64,000 nt of DNA from Poriferisodalis sp965221945 (GCF_965221945.1 NZ_OZ244925.1:1178001-1242000); one strand, 5' to 3'. Positions 1 to 8,454 are shown, counted from the first letter of the stretch. Notes: a model not told the origin generated them from the letters alone. A program made the numbers and translations.

Positions 1-68
1 TGCAGGCCCACAACAGCTCGCTGTCGCACAGCACCACGCTGGGACTCGAACTGGCATTGACTGAATGA
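1..68 (+). CDS. 3' end of an unidentified gene (partial)
   Basis: The frame starting at base 3 is open from the left edge and ends at TGA 66-68, giving a 21-residue tail ending in LGLELALTE. The tail has ordinary high-GC coding character, but it is too short to place in a family. It could equally be a chance open frame. No start is visible because the window begins inside it. Confidence 0.25.
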   Translation, partial: QAHNSSLSHSTTLGLELALTE

Positions 69-295
69 CGCATGAACGATAGCGCATGCAAACATGTATA
101 TGATTCACATTTGGGGCCGCAGATGCCCACCAGAACCAACCGCCACAGGGCGCGTCCGCACGAGTTCATCAGGCAGAGGTCGCCCAATTCGCTTGAACCG
201 GAGGTCTTCGGCCCTACAGGAATGCAGGCTCAGGCAGGCCGATACAACGCAGGCTGCTCGGCAGCTCGCCGCCACCGACGCTGACCAGCATCCAG
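69..295. other. intergenic stretch, nothing recognised
   Basis: About 230 bases with no ORF that looks real on either strand and no tRNA-like or hairpin structure that I could identify. A short AT-richer patch lies near 85-112. Confidence 0.4.
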
Positions 296-698
296 CTAGG
301 CCGGGGATCGATCAGCGGGGAGAATTGCGAATGGGCGTCCCTTGAGCGACTGGACCACGCGGAAGTGTCTTTCGTCCAACGTTGCGATGGAGTCGGTTTC
401 GTAGCGGTGAGCGCGGACGACGAGGGAGGCGTCGGTGAGGCCGAGGGGCAGGTCTCTATACCGCTCGACGACTGCCCGAGTCCGAATGAGGTCGACACGA
501 TCGAGGGATGCCAACTCGTATGCGCCCGCGGACAGCTCTGACAGCATCGCCAATTCGGCGTCGATACCGGCAATCTTCGCAGCCAGATAGTCGACTTCAG
601 CCAATACGAGTGGCGAGATCACTAGTCGCCGGTTTGACATGAGCAGTCGCTTGCACGGTTCATGCATTCGCTACGAGCGAATGTCCGACGGCATCCAC
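296..698 (-). pseudogene. broken PIN-domain (VapC-type) toxin gene
   Basis: The intact part (ATG 667 to TAG 296, 123 residues) matches the body of a VapC ribonuclease: LVISPLVLAEVDYL after the first helix, and the C-terminal LTDASLVVRAHRY...SIATLDERHF that carries the distal acidic residues. VapC proteins normally begin about 15-20 residues earlier with a beta strand holding the first metal-binding Asp. Here an in-frame TAG lies two codons before the ATG. In the next frame, from a GTG at 698, the bases read VDAVGHSLVANA, which resembles the missing start. One single-base frameshift near 665-670 would rejoin the two parts. No VapB-like antitoxin ORF is visible next to it. Most likely an inactivated toxin; a very short functional variant is less likely. 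Confidence 0.6.
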
Positions 699-749
699 AC
701 GGTGCTCCAGTCGACCGGGCTGTTCTCTTGGAGATTGCCCGTCGGTGCC

Positions 750-1646
750 TCAGCGTGGCGGGTCGAGCAGTGGGGGGCCGGTCGCCGCGACTGTGACTCG
801 ATTGCCCACCGACAGCACAGCGCCTTCGGGGTCGATGGTGCAGGCGATGCCGAACATGGCGTTGCCCTCCAGCATTCCCCGCATGCCGGGAGAGAATCCT
901 TCGGCGGAGTAGCACCAGCGGTGCTTGCGCAGCACCAAGGCGGGTTCGCGGTGTCGCTCACCCGTGTCTTGGTCGATCTGCGGGACGGAACAGCGGGGCC
1001 ACGCGATCCGAGCGACGAGGTCGGCATCGCCGATCGAGAACTCGGTCCAGGTGTCCTCGGACCACGGCTGCTCGTTGGTGACGATGAGGTTTGCCCGGAA
1101 TCGTTCGATCCCGAAGGGCTCGGTCGCCCGGGTTACGAGGTCATCGAGGGAGGCAGTGTTCGCAACGAGCACCGGAGCTGCGTCGGCGAAGCCGGTGAGC
1201 CGTCCCCGGAAGAGTCGCACTGGGCGGGACGACTCGGGAGTCAGGGCAGCGAGCCGAGCCGGGAATCCCAAGACCTCGCTGAAGAACTCTGCAGCTTCGT
1301 CACCCGCATCTGCGCAGGCGACCTCGTCGCCGATGAGCGCATGCACCGTGATGTCGTTGGCATCAGGCCGCTTCACGTCGATCGTGCCGACATCGGGTGC
1401 GCTGATCGTCAAGCCGCCGTCGATCAGCTCGGGAGCGATCGTGGCCAGCGCTGCACCCTGCCGCTGCGTCACCGCTTCGCCGAGGGCGCCGTCATGGTCA
1501 GGAACCGTCACCACCTGCCATGCGCGATCGCCGTCTAGACCGGTCGCTGAGACCGCGGCCGAATCGAGTTCGACGCGCCGACAGCCCTTGATCGGGTGGA
1601 TGGTGATCCCTGTGAGCGTGCCGTCAGGGTGGCTCTCCGTTGTCAT
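750..1646 (-). CDS. MOSC-domain protein (YcbX/mARC-like)
   Basis: 298 residues. The N-terminus (about 10-45: ITIHPIKGCRRVELDSA, then GLDGDRAW) is the MOSC N-terminal beta-barrel signature, and residues about 150-270 form the MOSC domain with RFRANLIV and an RCSVPQIDQDTG segment. In that segment Cys is the residue expected to hold the molybdenum cofactor in the YcbX/mARC family. These enzymes reduce N-hydroxylated compounds using Moco. No fused ferredoxin domain is present, unlike E. coli YcbX. It is divergent to the DddP-like gene, with only about 90 bases between the two starts. Another molybdoenzyme lies at 16510. Substrate unknown. Confidence 0.85.
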   Translation of the reverse strand: MTTESHPDGTLTGITIHPIKGCRRVELDSAAVSATGLDGDRAWQVVTVPDHDGALGEAVTQRQGAALATIAPELIDGGLTISAPDVGTIDVKRPDANDITVHALIGDEVACADAGDEAAEFFSEVLGFPARLAALTPESSRPVRLFRGRLTGFADAAPVLVANTASLDDLVTRATEPFGIERFRANLIVTNEQPWSEDTWTEFSIGDADLVARIAWPRCSVPQIDQDTGERHREPALVLRKHRWCYSAEGFSPGMRGMLEGNAMFGIACTIDPEGAVLSVGNRVTVAATGPPLLDPPR

Positions 1647-1738
1647 GGTCAGACCCTAAGCTCGCCGCGCGTCGCCGGGGCAGTGCCTCGGCGTCAGGCG
1701 CCGGCTTCAGCACGCAGGGCAGGCGAGAGCAGTCCGCT

Positions 1739-3097
1739 ATGGCAGAACAGGCCTTCGAGAGTCGGCACCGGCCCAAGATCGGGAGTGCCCGAGCCGAGCC
1801 GCTCGAATGGCTGCTGGACCACACGGAGCTGAACATGCACGCGCTCGGTCCCGGCGCGGAGCTCGAAGCCGAATGGCTGACCGCTGGACTGGAGCTTCCT
1901 GACCGTCCGGCGATGCGCAAGTACCGGCTGGAACGAGTCCGCGAGCGACTGCGCAGTGCCGACTGCGACGCAGCGCTGCTGTACGACCCGGTCAACATTC
2001 GTTACGCCACCGACACCACGAACATGTCGCTGTGGACCATGCACAACGCAGTCCGCTTCGCTGTGGTCAACACCGACGGACCCGTCGTCGTGTTCGAGTT
2101 CTCCGATGGCGAGTTCCTGGATGCGCACTCCGAGGTCGTCGACGAGATCCGCCCGGCCCCGTCGTACACGCACTTCCTCGCTGGCCCAAGGGCAGATGAG
2201 ATCGCTCAGCGCTGGGCCGCCGAGGTCGCTGCGCTCGTCGTCGAACACGCCCGAACCTCGAGCCGTCTGTCGGGTGGGCGAGTGGCGGTGGATCGGCTGG
2301 ACCTGGGCGCTGCACATGCACTCGAGTCGCACGGCATCGAACTCGTGGCAGGGGAGCCGCTGATGGAGACGGCCCGCACAGTCAAGAGTGTCGATGAGAT
2401 CCGGGCCATGCGCTGCGCGGTGCATGCTTGCGAAGCCGCCATCGGCGAGATGGAAGCCATCTTCGAGCCTGGAGTCAGCGAACTGGACCTGTGGGCAGCG
2501 CTGTGGGCAGGCAGCCTGCGACGCTACGGCGAGTGGATCGAGACGAGGCTGCTGTCGTCGGGGCCACGGACCAATCCTTGGTACCACGAGGCCAGCAGCC
2601 GACAAGTGCAAGCCGGAGAGCTGATGGGTTTCGACACTGACCTCGTCGGTGCCTATGGCATCTGCGTGGACATGTCGCGTACCTGGCTCTGCGGCAACGG
2701 TCAGCCGTCGGCTTGCCAGCACGACACCTGGTCGCTGGCAGTCGAGCAGATCCAGCGGAATACCGAGCTCTTCCACGCTGGGACGCCCTTCCGAGAGATC
2801 ACAGAGGCAGCCTGGTACCCCGATCCCGACGAGTACCGCCACTACACCTCGCTGGCACACGGAGTGGGTCTGTGTGATGAGTACCCGTCGGTGACGTTCC
2901 GGCACAAGTGGGATCGGGTCGGTTACGACGGGGTACTGGAGCCCAACATGGTCGTTTGCGTCGAGGCCTTCGTCGGGCCCCGCTCGGGCTGGGAGGGCGT
3001 CAAGCTGGAAGAGCAGGTGCTCATCACCAAAACAGGCAACGAGGTGCTGACGACCTTGCCGCTCGGGTTATTCGGTCGGTCGGGAGTTGTTGGCTAG
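1739..3097 (+). CDS. dddP: DMSP lyase DddP candidate (M24-fold metalloenzyme)
   Basis: 452 residues, close to the usual DddP length of about 446. DddP cleaves dimethylsulfoniopropionate to DMS and acrylate, using the creatinase/aminopeptidase-P fold and two metal ions. Family-specific blocks are present: NIRYATDTTNM near residue 80, RCAVHACEAA, GEWIETRLLSSGPRTNPW, FDTDLVGAYGICVD and HGVGLCDE. The candidate ligands are D299, D301, D311, H374, E409 and E424. The published DddP ligands are D295, D297, D307, H371, E406 and E421, so spacing is kept, and D380 matches the catalytic D377. An upstream ATG at 1640 is in frame but would overlap the MOSC start region; ATG 1739 matches family length. The 3' end overlaps the convergent gene at 3068. 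An ordinary M24 peptidase is the alternative, but the match extends well beyond the generic fold. Confidence 0.85.
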   Translation: MAEQAFESRHRPKIGSARAEPLEWLLDHTELNMHALGPGAELEAEWLTAGLELPDRPAMRKYRLERVRERLRSADCDAALLYDPVNIRYATDTTNMSLWTMHNAVRFAVVNTDGPVVVFEFSDGEFLDAHSEVVDEIRPAPSYTHFLAGPRADEIAQRWAAEVAALVVEHARTSSRLSGGRVAVDRLDLGAAHALESHGIELVAGEPLMETARTVKSVDEIRAMRCAVHACEAAIGEMEAIFEPGVSELDLWAALWAGSLRRYGEWIETRLLSSGPRTNPWYHEASSRQVQAGELMGFDTDLVGAYGICVDMSRTWLCGNGQPSACQHDTWSLAVEQIQRNTELFHAGTPFREITEAAWYPDPDEYRHYTSLAHGVGLCDEYPSVTFRHKWDRVGYDGVLEPNMVVCVEAFVGPRSGWEGVKLEEQVLITKTGNEVLTTLPLGLFGRSGVVG

Positions 3098-3457
3098 CGC
3101 CCTCAGTCCGTCCAGGATTTCCTGCGGAAACGTCGTCGGAACGTCGGGGATTATTTGCTCGTCTTCGAATTGGGGCGGGATGCGGCTTCTGTCCATGTCC
3201 GGCGGGATCAAGTCTTCGTACATGGCCGGATCGGGCTTGTAGATGCCGAACACGCCGTCGCGGTCGTACGCAACGCCCTCGCCCGCGAGGTACGCCTCAA
3301 GATGTGCACTCTTCGCCGCCCGAATCAGGGACCGCTCGACGCTCGCCGTGAACTCGGGGCCCGAGAACCGCAGACGGCCATTGGCGTTCAAGCGATTCTC
3401 CTGGGCGCATCCGTCGGTCGCATTGACTAGATCAGTCAAGGTTGCCGCTCCGTTCAA
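3068..3457 (-). CDS. small protein paired with zeta-like toxin (possible antitoxin)
   Basis: 129 residues from a TTG at 3457. It overlaps the last 26 bases of the zeta-type kinase gene, so the two are likely co-translated. The middle (RAAKSAHLEAYLAGEGVAYDRDGVFGIYKP) resembles small proteins often encoded beside zeta-like kinases, with a helix followed by a beta hairpin ending in a basic/Pro segment. The C-terminus is acidic and Pro-rich. A role as the antitoxin is inferred from position only. The TTG start is weak, but no ATG or GTG occurs in frame before the conserved-looking core. The 3' end overlaps the convergent DddP-like gene by 30 bases. Confidence 0.6.
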   Translation of the reverse strand: MNGAATLTDLVNATDGCAQENRLNANGRLRFSGPEFTASVERSLIRAAKSAHLEAYLAGEGVAYDRDGVFGIYKPDPAMYEDLIPPDMDRSRIPPQFEDEQIIPDVPTTFPQEILDGLRALANNSRPTE

Positions 3458-3956
3458 TCATGCGTGGCCGGTTCCCTCGGGCGTCCCACAACTCCCATTG
3501 GTGGACGACGGGCGAGTACAGGTGCCAGAAGTTCTCCAGGCCCGCATGGTACCGCCTGCGCACCGTCTGGTCTGGCACGTGATGCCCGCCGAGGGAGACC
3601 CTCCGACGCACTCGGGCGATGGCAACGCTTTCCGACGGCAGCCACAGGAACAGCAGTGTGACGTGGTAGCCGTCGTTACGCCAGTGCCGGATGCGCCGCA
3701 GGTATCCCCGTCCCGACAGGGTGGTCTCGAACGCAAAGCTGTGGCCGTCGTTTGCGAGCCGATCCATTTCGGCCAGCATCTGCCGGCCGGCTTGCAGTTC
3801 TGCGAGGGCGGGTTCATCAGGGGAGATCCCTGCAGCGATGAGATCGGCATTGAGGTACGTCAGCCCGCGGGCTTCGAGATCCAAGTGATCGCGCGCGAAC
3901 GTCGTCTTGCCGGTGCCGTTGGGCCCGGCGACGATCAGAATCTCCTTGACGCTCAC
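3432..3956 (-). CDS. zeta-toxin-family P-loop kinase
   Basis: 174 residues from GTG 3956. The Walker A motif GPNGTGKTTFA is near residues 10-20, followed by LTYLNADLIAAGISP, the segment that in zeta toxins binds UDP-GlcNAc or a related substrate. AFETTLSGRGYL and a basic RVRRRVSLGGHHVP loop then match the lid region of the zeta/PezT-like family. Such kinases phosphorylate peptidoglycan precursors or other sugars and act as toxins when not held in check. The gene is first in a two-gene unit with the small ORF at 3457-3068. Whether it is a toxin or a housekeeping kinase cannot be told from sequence. Confidence 0.8.
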   Translation of the reverse strand: MSVKEILIVAGPNGTGKTTFARDHLDLEARGLTYLNADLIAAGISPDEPALAELQAGRQMLAEMDRLANDGHSFAFETTLSGRGYLRRIRHWRNDGYHVTLLFLWLPSESVAIARVRRRVSLGGHHVPDQTVRRRYHAGLENFWHLYSPVVHQWELWDARGNRPRMIERSGNLD

Positions 3957-4044
3957 AGCGGCTCACCGTAGCGACGACGAGGTGCTCGCCCGAAGCGGAT
4001 TCGTCGCCTCTCCTGCGTGCCTCTTGAGTGACTCTGCCGATCGT

Positions 4045-5931
4045 TCAGTGCTGGGCGAAGCTGACCAGCACCTGGTTCGCCTCAACGGCATCGCCGGGGG
4101 TGCAGCGCACATCGGCGACGGTGCCGGCCCCGTGAGCGCTCAGCGAGTGGAGCATCTTCATGGCTTCCACCACAACGACCGTGTCGCCCATGGCCACGAC
4201 GTCGCCGGGCACGACGGCCACCTCGACAACGACGGCGGGGAACGGTGCAGCGACGGCGTCAACCGAACCGGTGTCGTCGGTTGCCGTCGGCGCCCAGGCG
4301 TCGGACCGATCGGGGACATCGAACGTGACCGTGTGGCCGTCCAAGTTGACTGCCACCGAGCCGGCATCGGTGCTGCTGGCGACTACGGAGTTCGCATCCG
4401 CGCCGTTGATCGATGCCGCTGGGACTTCGTGGAGATCACCCGCAGCGTCACTGAGCAGCACTGCTGCCAGTGTTCGGTGATCGGTCAGCCGGAACGGCCC
4501 AAGAGCCGCCCAAGGTCCGCTGTCGAGTGAGATTCGCTGTCGTTGCTGGGAGGCCAGCCAAGCCGCAGCGGTAACCCCAGCGGCGTCGCTGCTGGACGGA
4601 GGTGCGGGCATTTCGCCCGAGGCGAGCGAGTCGATCACGTTGGTGGTCATCTCCCCATCACGCAGCAGGGGCGTGTTCACCAGCCAGCGCAGGAAGCCGG
4701 CGTTGGTCGGAACCGGTCCGAGCACGAGATCATCGAGGGCGTCACTCATCGCGTCGAGCGCCGCTGCCCGCTCGGAACGATTGACCACGAGCTTGCCGAT
4801 GAGAGGGTCGTAGTAGGGCGTGATCTCGCTGCCGAGTTCCACCGCTGAGTCCCAGCGCACACCGGAGGAAACGCTCAGGTGGCGAACCGGACCCGCTCGG
4901 GGGCTGAAGCCATCGGCAGGGTCCTCAGCGTTAATGCGGGCTTCGATGCTGTGGCCTGCGAACGTCACCTCGGATTGGGTGATGCCCAGAGGTGCGCCGC
5001 TAGCGGCGCGCAGCTGCAGTTCCACGAGATCGAGTCCGGTGATCGCCTCGGTGACCGGATGCTCGACCTGCAGGCGGGTATTCATCTCCAGGAATAAGAA
5101 TTTTCCTGTGTCGGCGTCGACGATGAACTCCACCGTCCCGGCGTTGTCGTAGAAGATATGGCGGGCAAGGTCCACGGCAGCATCGTGCAGTCCCTCTCGG
5201 GTGGCGTCGGGAAGGTTCGGTGCCGGCGCCTCTTCGAGCAGCTTCTGGTAGCGGCGCTGCGAGGAGCAGTCGCGCGTGCCGAGGTGAACGACGTTGCCGT
5301 GCTGATCGCCGACCACCTGCACCTCGACATGGCGCGGACGTTCGATGTACCGCTCGACAATGATCCGGTCGTCACCGAAGGATCGCAGCGCCTCTGTGCG
5401 TGCCGCTGCCAGCGCAGCCTCAAACTGGTCCGGGGAACGAACGATGCGGATGCCCTTGCCACCGCCGCCGGCCGATGCCTTGACCAGCATCGGATAGCCG
5501 ATCTGCAAGGCAGCGGCACTCAGGTCTCCGGCTGCGGCGCCGGGAATGATCGGGACACCTGCGGATTCTGCGATTGCTCGCGCTTCCACCTTGGCGCCCA
5601 TCTGGGCGATGGCATCAGGGTTCGGGCCCACCCAGGTCAGCCCGGCGTCCACGACGGCCTGCGCAAATCCCGCGTTCTCCGACAGGAAGCCGTACCCAGG
5701 GTGGACGGCATCGGCGCCAGTCTCGGCTGCTGCGGTCAGGAGGGCGTTGACGTCCAGGTACGACTGGTCGAGCGCCGCAGGGCCGATGCACCGTGATTCA
5801 TCCGCCTCACGGACGAACGGCGCATCCCTGTCGGGCTCGGCCCACACCGCGACGGTGCGCCATCCCAAGCGCTGCGCGGTCGCGAAGACCCGGCTCGCGA
5901 TCTCTCCCCGGTTGGCGACCAGCAGCTTCAT
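4045..5931 (-). CDS. acyl-CoA carboxylase alpha subunit (biotin carboxylase + biotin carrier)
   Basis: 628 residues. Residues 1-110 carry the biotin-carboxylase N-lobe (KLLVANRGEIASRV, HPGYGFLSEN). Residues 115-330 hold the ATP-grasp domain (KASAGGGGKGIRIV, FLEMNTRLQVEHPVTE), and 335-440 its C-lobe. The last about 70 residues are a biotinoyl domain with EAMKM, where K592 is the biotin lysine. It makes carboxybiotin from bicarbonate and ATP for the carboxyltransferase encoded 33 bases upstream. The poorly conserved linker of about 120 residues is the region that in MccA/PccA forms the BT domain. The paired subunit resembles methylcrotonyl-CoA carboxylase, so the complex probably acts on 3-methylcrotonyl-CoA in leucine breakdown or on a related acyl-CoA. 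Confidence 0.93.
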   Translation of the reverse strand: MKLLVANRGEIASRVFATAQRLGWRTVAVWAEPDRDAPFVREADESRCIGPAALDQSYLDVNALLTAAAETGADAVHPGYGFLSENAGFAQAVVDAGLTWVGPNPDAIAQMGAKVEARAIAESAGVPIIPGAAAGDLSAAALQIGYPMLVKASAGGGGKGIRIVRSPDQFEAALAAARTEALRSFGDDRIIVERYIERPRHVEVQVVGDQHGNVVHLGTRDCSSQRRYQKLLEEAPAPNLPDATREGLHDAAVDLARHIFYDNAGTVEFIVDADTGKFLFLEMNTRLQVEHPVTEAITGLDLVELQLRAASGAPLGITQSEVTFAGHSIEARINAEDPADGFSPRAGPVRHLSVSSGVRWDSAVELGSEITPYYDPLIGKLVVNRSERAAALDAMSDALDDLVLGPVPTNAGFLRWLVNTPLLRDGEMTTNVIDSLASGEMPAPPSSSDAAGVTAAAWLASQQRQRISLDSGPWAALGPFRLTDHRTLAAVLLSDAAGDLHEVPAASINGADANSVVASSTDAGSVAVNLDGHTVTFDVPDRSDAWAPTATDDTGSVDAVAAPFPAVVVEVAVVPGDVVAMGDTVVVVEAMKMLHSLSAHGAGTVADVRCTPGDAVEANQVLVSFAQH

Positions 5932-5964
5932 GACGTCAGGCTCATAAAAGGGGACGGCCTCCAG

Positions 5965-7587
5965 CTACATCCGGTACACGAGGCCGCTGCCGGGGGCAGG
6001 GGCGTCCTGGCGGGCTGCCAGCGCAAGACACAGCCCGAGGGCATCGCGCGTGTCGACCGGGTCGATGAGACCGTCGTCCCAGAGGCGGGCCGTGGCGTAG
6101 TACGGGTCGCTCTGGCGTTCGTACTGGTCGGCCACCTCTGCCCGCATTGCAGCGATCTCTTCGTCGGTGGTCTCGGTGCCTCGCATTCCGGCCAGCCTGA
6201 TGTCGACGAGCACAGTCTGTGCCGTCTCGGCGGACATGGTGGCGATGCGGCTGTTGGGCCACGCGAACAGGAATCTGGGGTTGAAGCCCCGCCCGCACAT
6301 GCCGTAGTTCCCTGCCCCGTAGGAGGCGCCAATGAGCACCGTGTAACGCGGCACGGTGGCGTTTGCCACCGCAGACACCATCTTGGCCCCGTGCTTCGCG
6401 ATGCCCGCTGCCTCGGAATCGCTGCCGACCATGTAGCCGGTCGTGTTCTGCAGGAACAGCAACGGCACCCGGCGCTGCTCGCACAGCTCGATGAAGTGCG
6501 TGGCTTTGAGGGCGTCGGAGGAGAAGATAATCCCGTTGTTGGCGATGATGCCGACCTGATGACCCCAGATGCGGGCGAAGCCGCAGGTGATGTCGTTGCC
6601 CCATTCCGGCTTGAATTCGCCATAGCGAGAGCCGTCGACGAGCCGGGCGATGATTTCGCGGGCGTCGAAGCCGATGCGGTCATCCGCGGAGATGACGCCA
6701 TAGATCTCGGCCGGATCGTAGAGAGGCACCTCGGGCTCAGCCCATGACATCCAGCCCTCCCGGTGATCAACCGGACGCTGGTTCACAGCAGCGCATAGTC
6801 CGCGCAGCTTGCCGTAGGCGGAGCGCTCGTCCGGGGTCATGTAGTCCGAGACGCCCGAGACGCGAGTGTGCAGAGCGGCACCGCCGAGGTCGTCGGGCTC
6901 GATGATCTCGCCCAGTGCTGCTTTGACGATTGGCGGGCCGCCCAGATAGATCCGCCCGATGCCGGCGACCATGATGACTTCGTCGCTCAGCGCCGGCACG
7001 TAGGCGCCACCGGCGGTGCAGCCGCCGAGCACCACAGAGATCTGCGGCAGGCCCATCGCGGAGAGCCGAGCCTGCCGGTAGAAGCTGCCGCCGAAGTGGT
7101 CCTTGTCGGGGAAGATGTCGTCCTGCAGGGGCAGGAATGCACCGCCGGAGTCAACGAGGTAGATGACGCCGAGCCCGTTCTCGGCGGCGATGTCCTGGGC
7201 CCGCACGTGCTTCTTGATGCTGACCGGCAGCAGCGAGCCTCCTTTGACGGTGGCGTCGTTGGCGATGAACATCCACGGCACGCCGCACACCACGCCGATA
7301 CCCGTGACGATCCCGGCGCCTGGAGCGCTGTTGTCATAGAGCTCCCAGCCGGCCAGCGTGGACAGCTCCAGGAAGGGCGTGTCGGTGTCGCACACCAGAT
7401 CGATACGGTCCCGAGGCAGGATCTTGCCGCGGCTGTGGTGGCGCTCGATGGAGCGTTCGCGGCCCGCACCGCCCGATATGGCGAACTGTTGGCGATCGCG
7501 CAGCGTGGCGAGCAGGTCGGCATACGTAGCTGCGTTCTTGGAGAACTCGCTGCTGCGGGTGTCGATACGGCTGGCGAACTGTCTCAT
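5965..7587 (-). CDS. acyl-CoA carboxylase beta subunit, methylcrotonyl-CoA-carboxylase-like
   Basis: 540 residues from ATG 7587. This start shares one base with the upstream stop (TGATG), and a TTG one codon earlier is an alternative. Two crotonase-like halves are present. The first has DSGGAFLPLQDDIFPDKDHF and GGCTAGGAYVPA, the second GIIANNGIIFS, GYMVGSDSEAAGI and GAGNYGMCGRGF. The DIFPDKDHFGG segment and the C-terminus ending LVYRM resemble MccB more than PccB, which supports 3-methylcrotonyl-CoA or a similar branched acyl-CoA as substrate. It forms a complex with the biotin subunit at 5931-4045. It lies downstream of, and is translationally coupled to, two small TA-like genes, an unusual setting for this enzyme. 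Confidence 0.9.
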   Translation of the reverse strand: MRQFASRIDTRSSEFSKNAATYADLLATLRDRQQFAISGGAGRERSIERHHSRGKILPRDRIDLVCDTDTPFLELSTLAGWELYDNSAPGAGIVTGIGVVCGVPWMFIANDATVKGGSLLPVSIKKHVRAQDIAAENGLGVIYLVDSGGAFLPLQDDIFPDKDHFGGSFYRQARLSAMGLPQISVVLGGCTAGGAYVPALSDEVIMVAGIGRIYLGGPPIVKAALGEIIEPDDLGGAALHTRVSGVSDYMTPDERSAYGKLRGLCAAVNQRPVDHREGWMSWAEPEVPLYDPAEIYGVISADDRIGFDAREIIARLVDGSRYGEFKPEWGNDITCGFARIWGHQVGIIANNGIIFSSDALKATHFIELCEQRRVPLLFLQNTTGYMVGSDSEAAGIAKHGAKMVSAVANATVPRYTVLIGASYGAGNYGMCGRGFNPRFLFAWPNSRIATMSAETAQTVLVDIRLAGMRGTETTDEEIAAMRAEVADQYERQSDPYYATARLWDDGLIDPVDTRDALGLCLALAARQDAPAPGSGLVYRM

Positions 7588-7883
7588 CAACTCGTACTGC
7601 CGAAGCGAGCCTGTATTTCATCGACGGGGAGCCTGAGCAGCCTGGCGATGCGCTCCGGTGAGCTGCCGGTGCGGCGCGCATCTGCGACGAGGTCACACAC
7701 CTGCTGACGGTCGTTCGTGGCAGAGAGGGCGCAGCGCCAGAGTTGCTGTTCCGCTGCGGTCATGGGAGTCGTGTGGCCGGGATCCAACGAGTGCGCATAC
7801 GCGCAGATCCCGTCCGCGTGTGCTTCGCAGTAGCTGTCGATTTCCTCTTCGGTCATTCCCGTGAAGTCGAGGTTCAACGGCAT
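7587..7883 (-). CDS. small acidic protein, possible antitoxin
   Basis: 98 residues. It starts 4 bases after the stop of the 81-residue ORF upstream, and its TGA shares a base with the carboxyltransferase ATG. The N-terminus is acidic (DFTGMTEEEIDSYCEAHADG). The C-terminus has a helix-turn-helix-like run of ARRTGSSPERIARLLRLPVDEI, compatible with DNA binding. I do not recognise the family. Paired with the preceding BrnT/DUF4258-like ORF it looks like a two-gene toxin-antitoxin unit. Confidence 0.6.
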   Translation of the reverse strand: MPLNLDFTGMTEEEIDSYCEAHADGICAYAHSLDPGHTTPMTAAEQQLWRCALSATNDRQQVCDLVADARRTGSSPERIARLLRLPVDEIQARFGSTS

Positions 7884-7887
7884 AGCT

Positions 7888-8133
7888 TCACCTTAGGCGT
7901 GTCGTTCTCGCAGGCATCGCGTGGATGATCCGGAGAAGCCCGTTCGCAACGTCATCCACGATGACCAGCTCGACAAACGCGCCATCTCGTTGCGATCCTA
8001 TGGCGAAGATGTGCCCGTCGTCAGTGAAGTCGACCTGACGCGGGTTGCGAACGGCGTGCAGGATGTCGGCATCGGGAACGCCATGGCGGCGTGCTGACGG
8101 CGTGATGATCGCTCGGCCCTCTGTATCGTCCAT
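7888..8133 (-). CDS. DUF4258/BrnT-like small toxin candidate
   Basis: 81 residues. The pattern is ITPSARRHGVPDADILHAV, a short beta hairpin, then VELVIVDDVANGLLRIIHAMPAR. It matches a group of small basic RNase-like proteins that read the 'IHAM' strand at the C-terminus and are encoded just before small partner genes. The gene is the first of a likely four-gene unit running into the acyl-CoA carboxylase. Toxin function is inferred from pattern and context only. Confidence 0.6.
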   Translation of the reverse strand: MDDTEGRAIITPSARRHGVPDADILHAVRNPRQVDFTDDGHIFAIGSQRDGAFVELVIVDDVANGLLRIIHAMPARTTRLR

Positions 8134-8269
8134 CTACGCGGCACGGTAAGAACCACGATGTGTTGCTGCAAGCGATTATCGACGACGGTCGTGAGGTTGC
8201 GTGCAAGGGCGCAGCGCCTGGCATGGTCGTGCGCGCATCTCCGACGGCGAGCACCTCAGACGCAGGCAG
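8134..8269. other. upstream region of the TA-like/carboxylase operon
   Basis: 136 bases between the ACAD remnant and the first gene of the leftward operon. It must hold the operon promoter if these genes are co-transcribed. I could not fix convincing -35/-10 boxes. Confidence 0.25.
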
Positions 8270-8401
8270 TCAGAAGTTGGGATCGCCTGGGTCTAGGCCC
8301 AGAAGTACCCGTCCTGCGTTGTCTATCTGGTTGCTGCCGACCATGAAGTGGCCGGCAGCGGCCCGGACATCGTTCAGCAAGCCGCCGAAGGGCTTGTCAG
8401 A
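8270..8401 (-). pseudogene. 3' remnant of an acyl-CoA dehydrogenase gene
   Basis: On the minus strand these bases encode a 43-residue tail, with PFGGLLNDVRAAAGHFMVGS, then NQIDNAGRVLLG, ending LDPGDPNF and TGA 8272-8270. It is nearly the same as the last about 41 residues of the intact acyl-CoA dehydrogenase at 9262 (PLGGLLNDVRAVAGHFMVGS, YQMDTAGRVLLG, LDPGDPNF), with about three quarters of bases identical. Upstream of the fragment the match stops and no dehydrogenase body follows, so this is the leftover of a second, mostly deleted copy. An IS3-type remnant lies between the two copies. Confidence 0.85.
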
Positions 8402-8454
8402 AAGTTTGTGTATCCGGCCGAGATGGTGTTCATCGGATGTGGTCGGCGCGGCGG

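Noticed and set aside
1694..2905. 403-codon minus-strand open frame
   Set aside because: Antisense of the DddP candidate, which carries all active-site residues.
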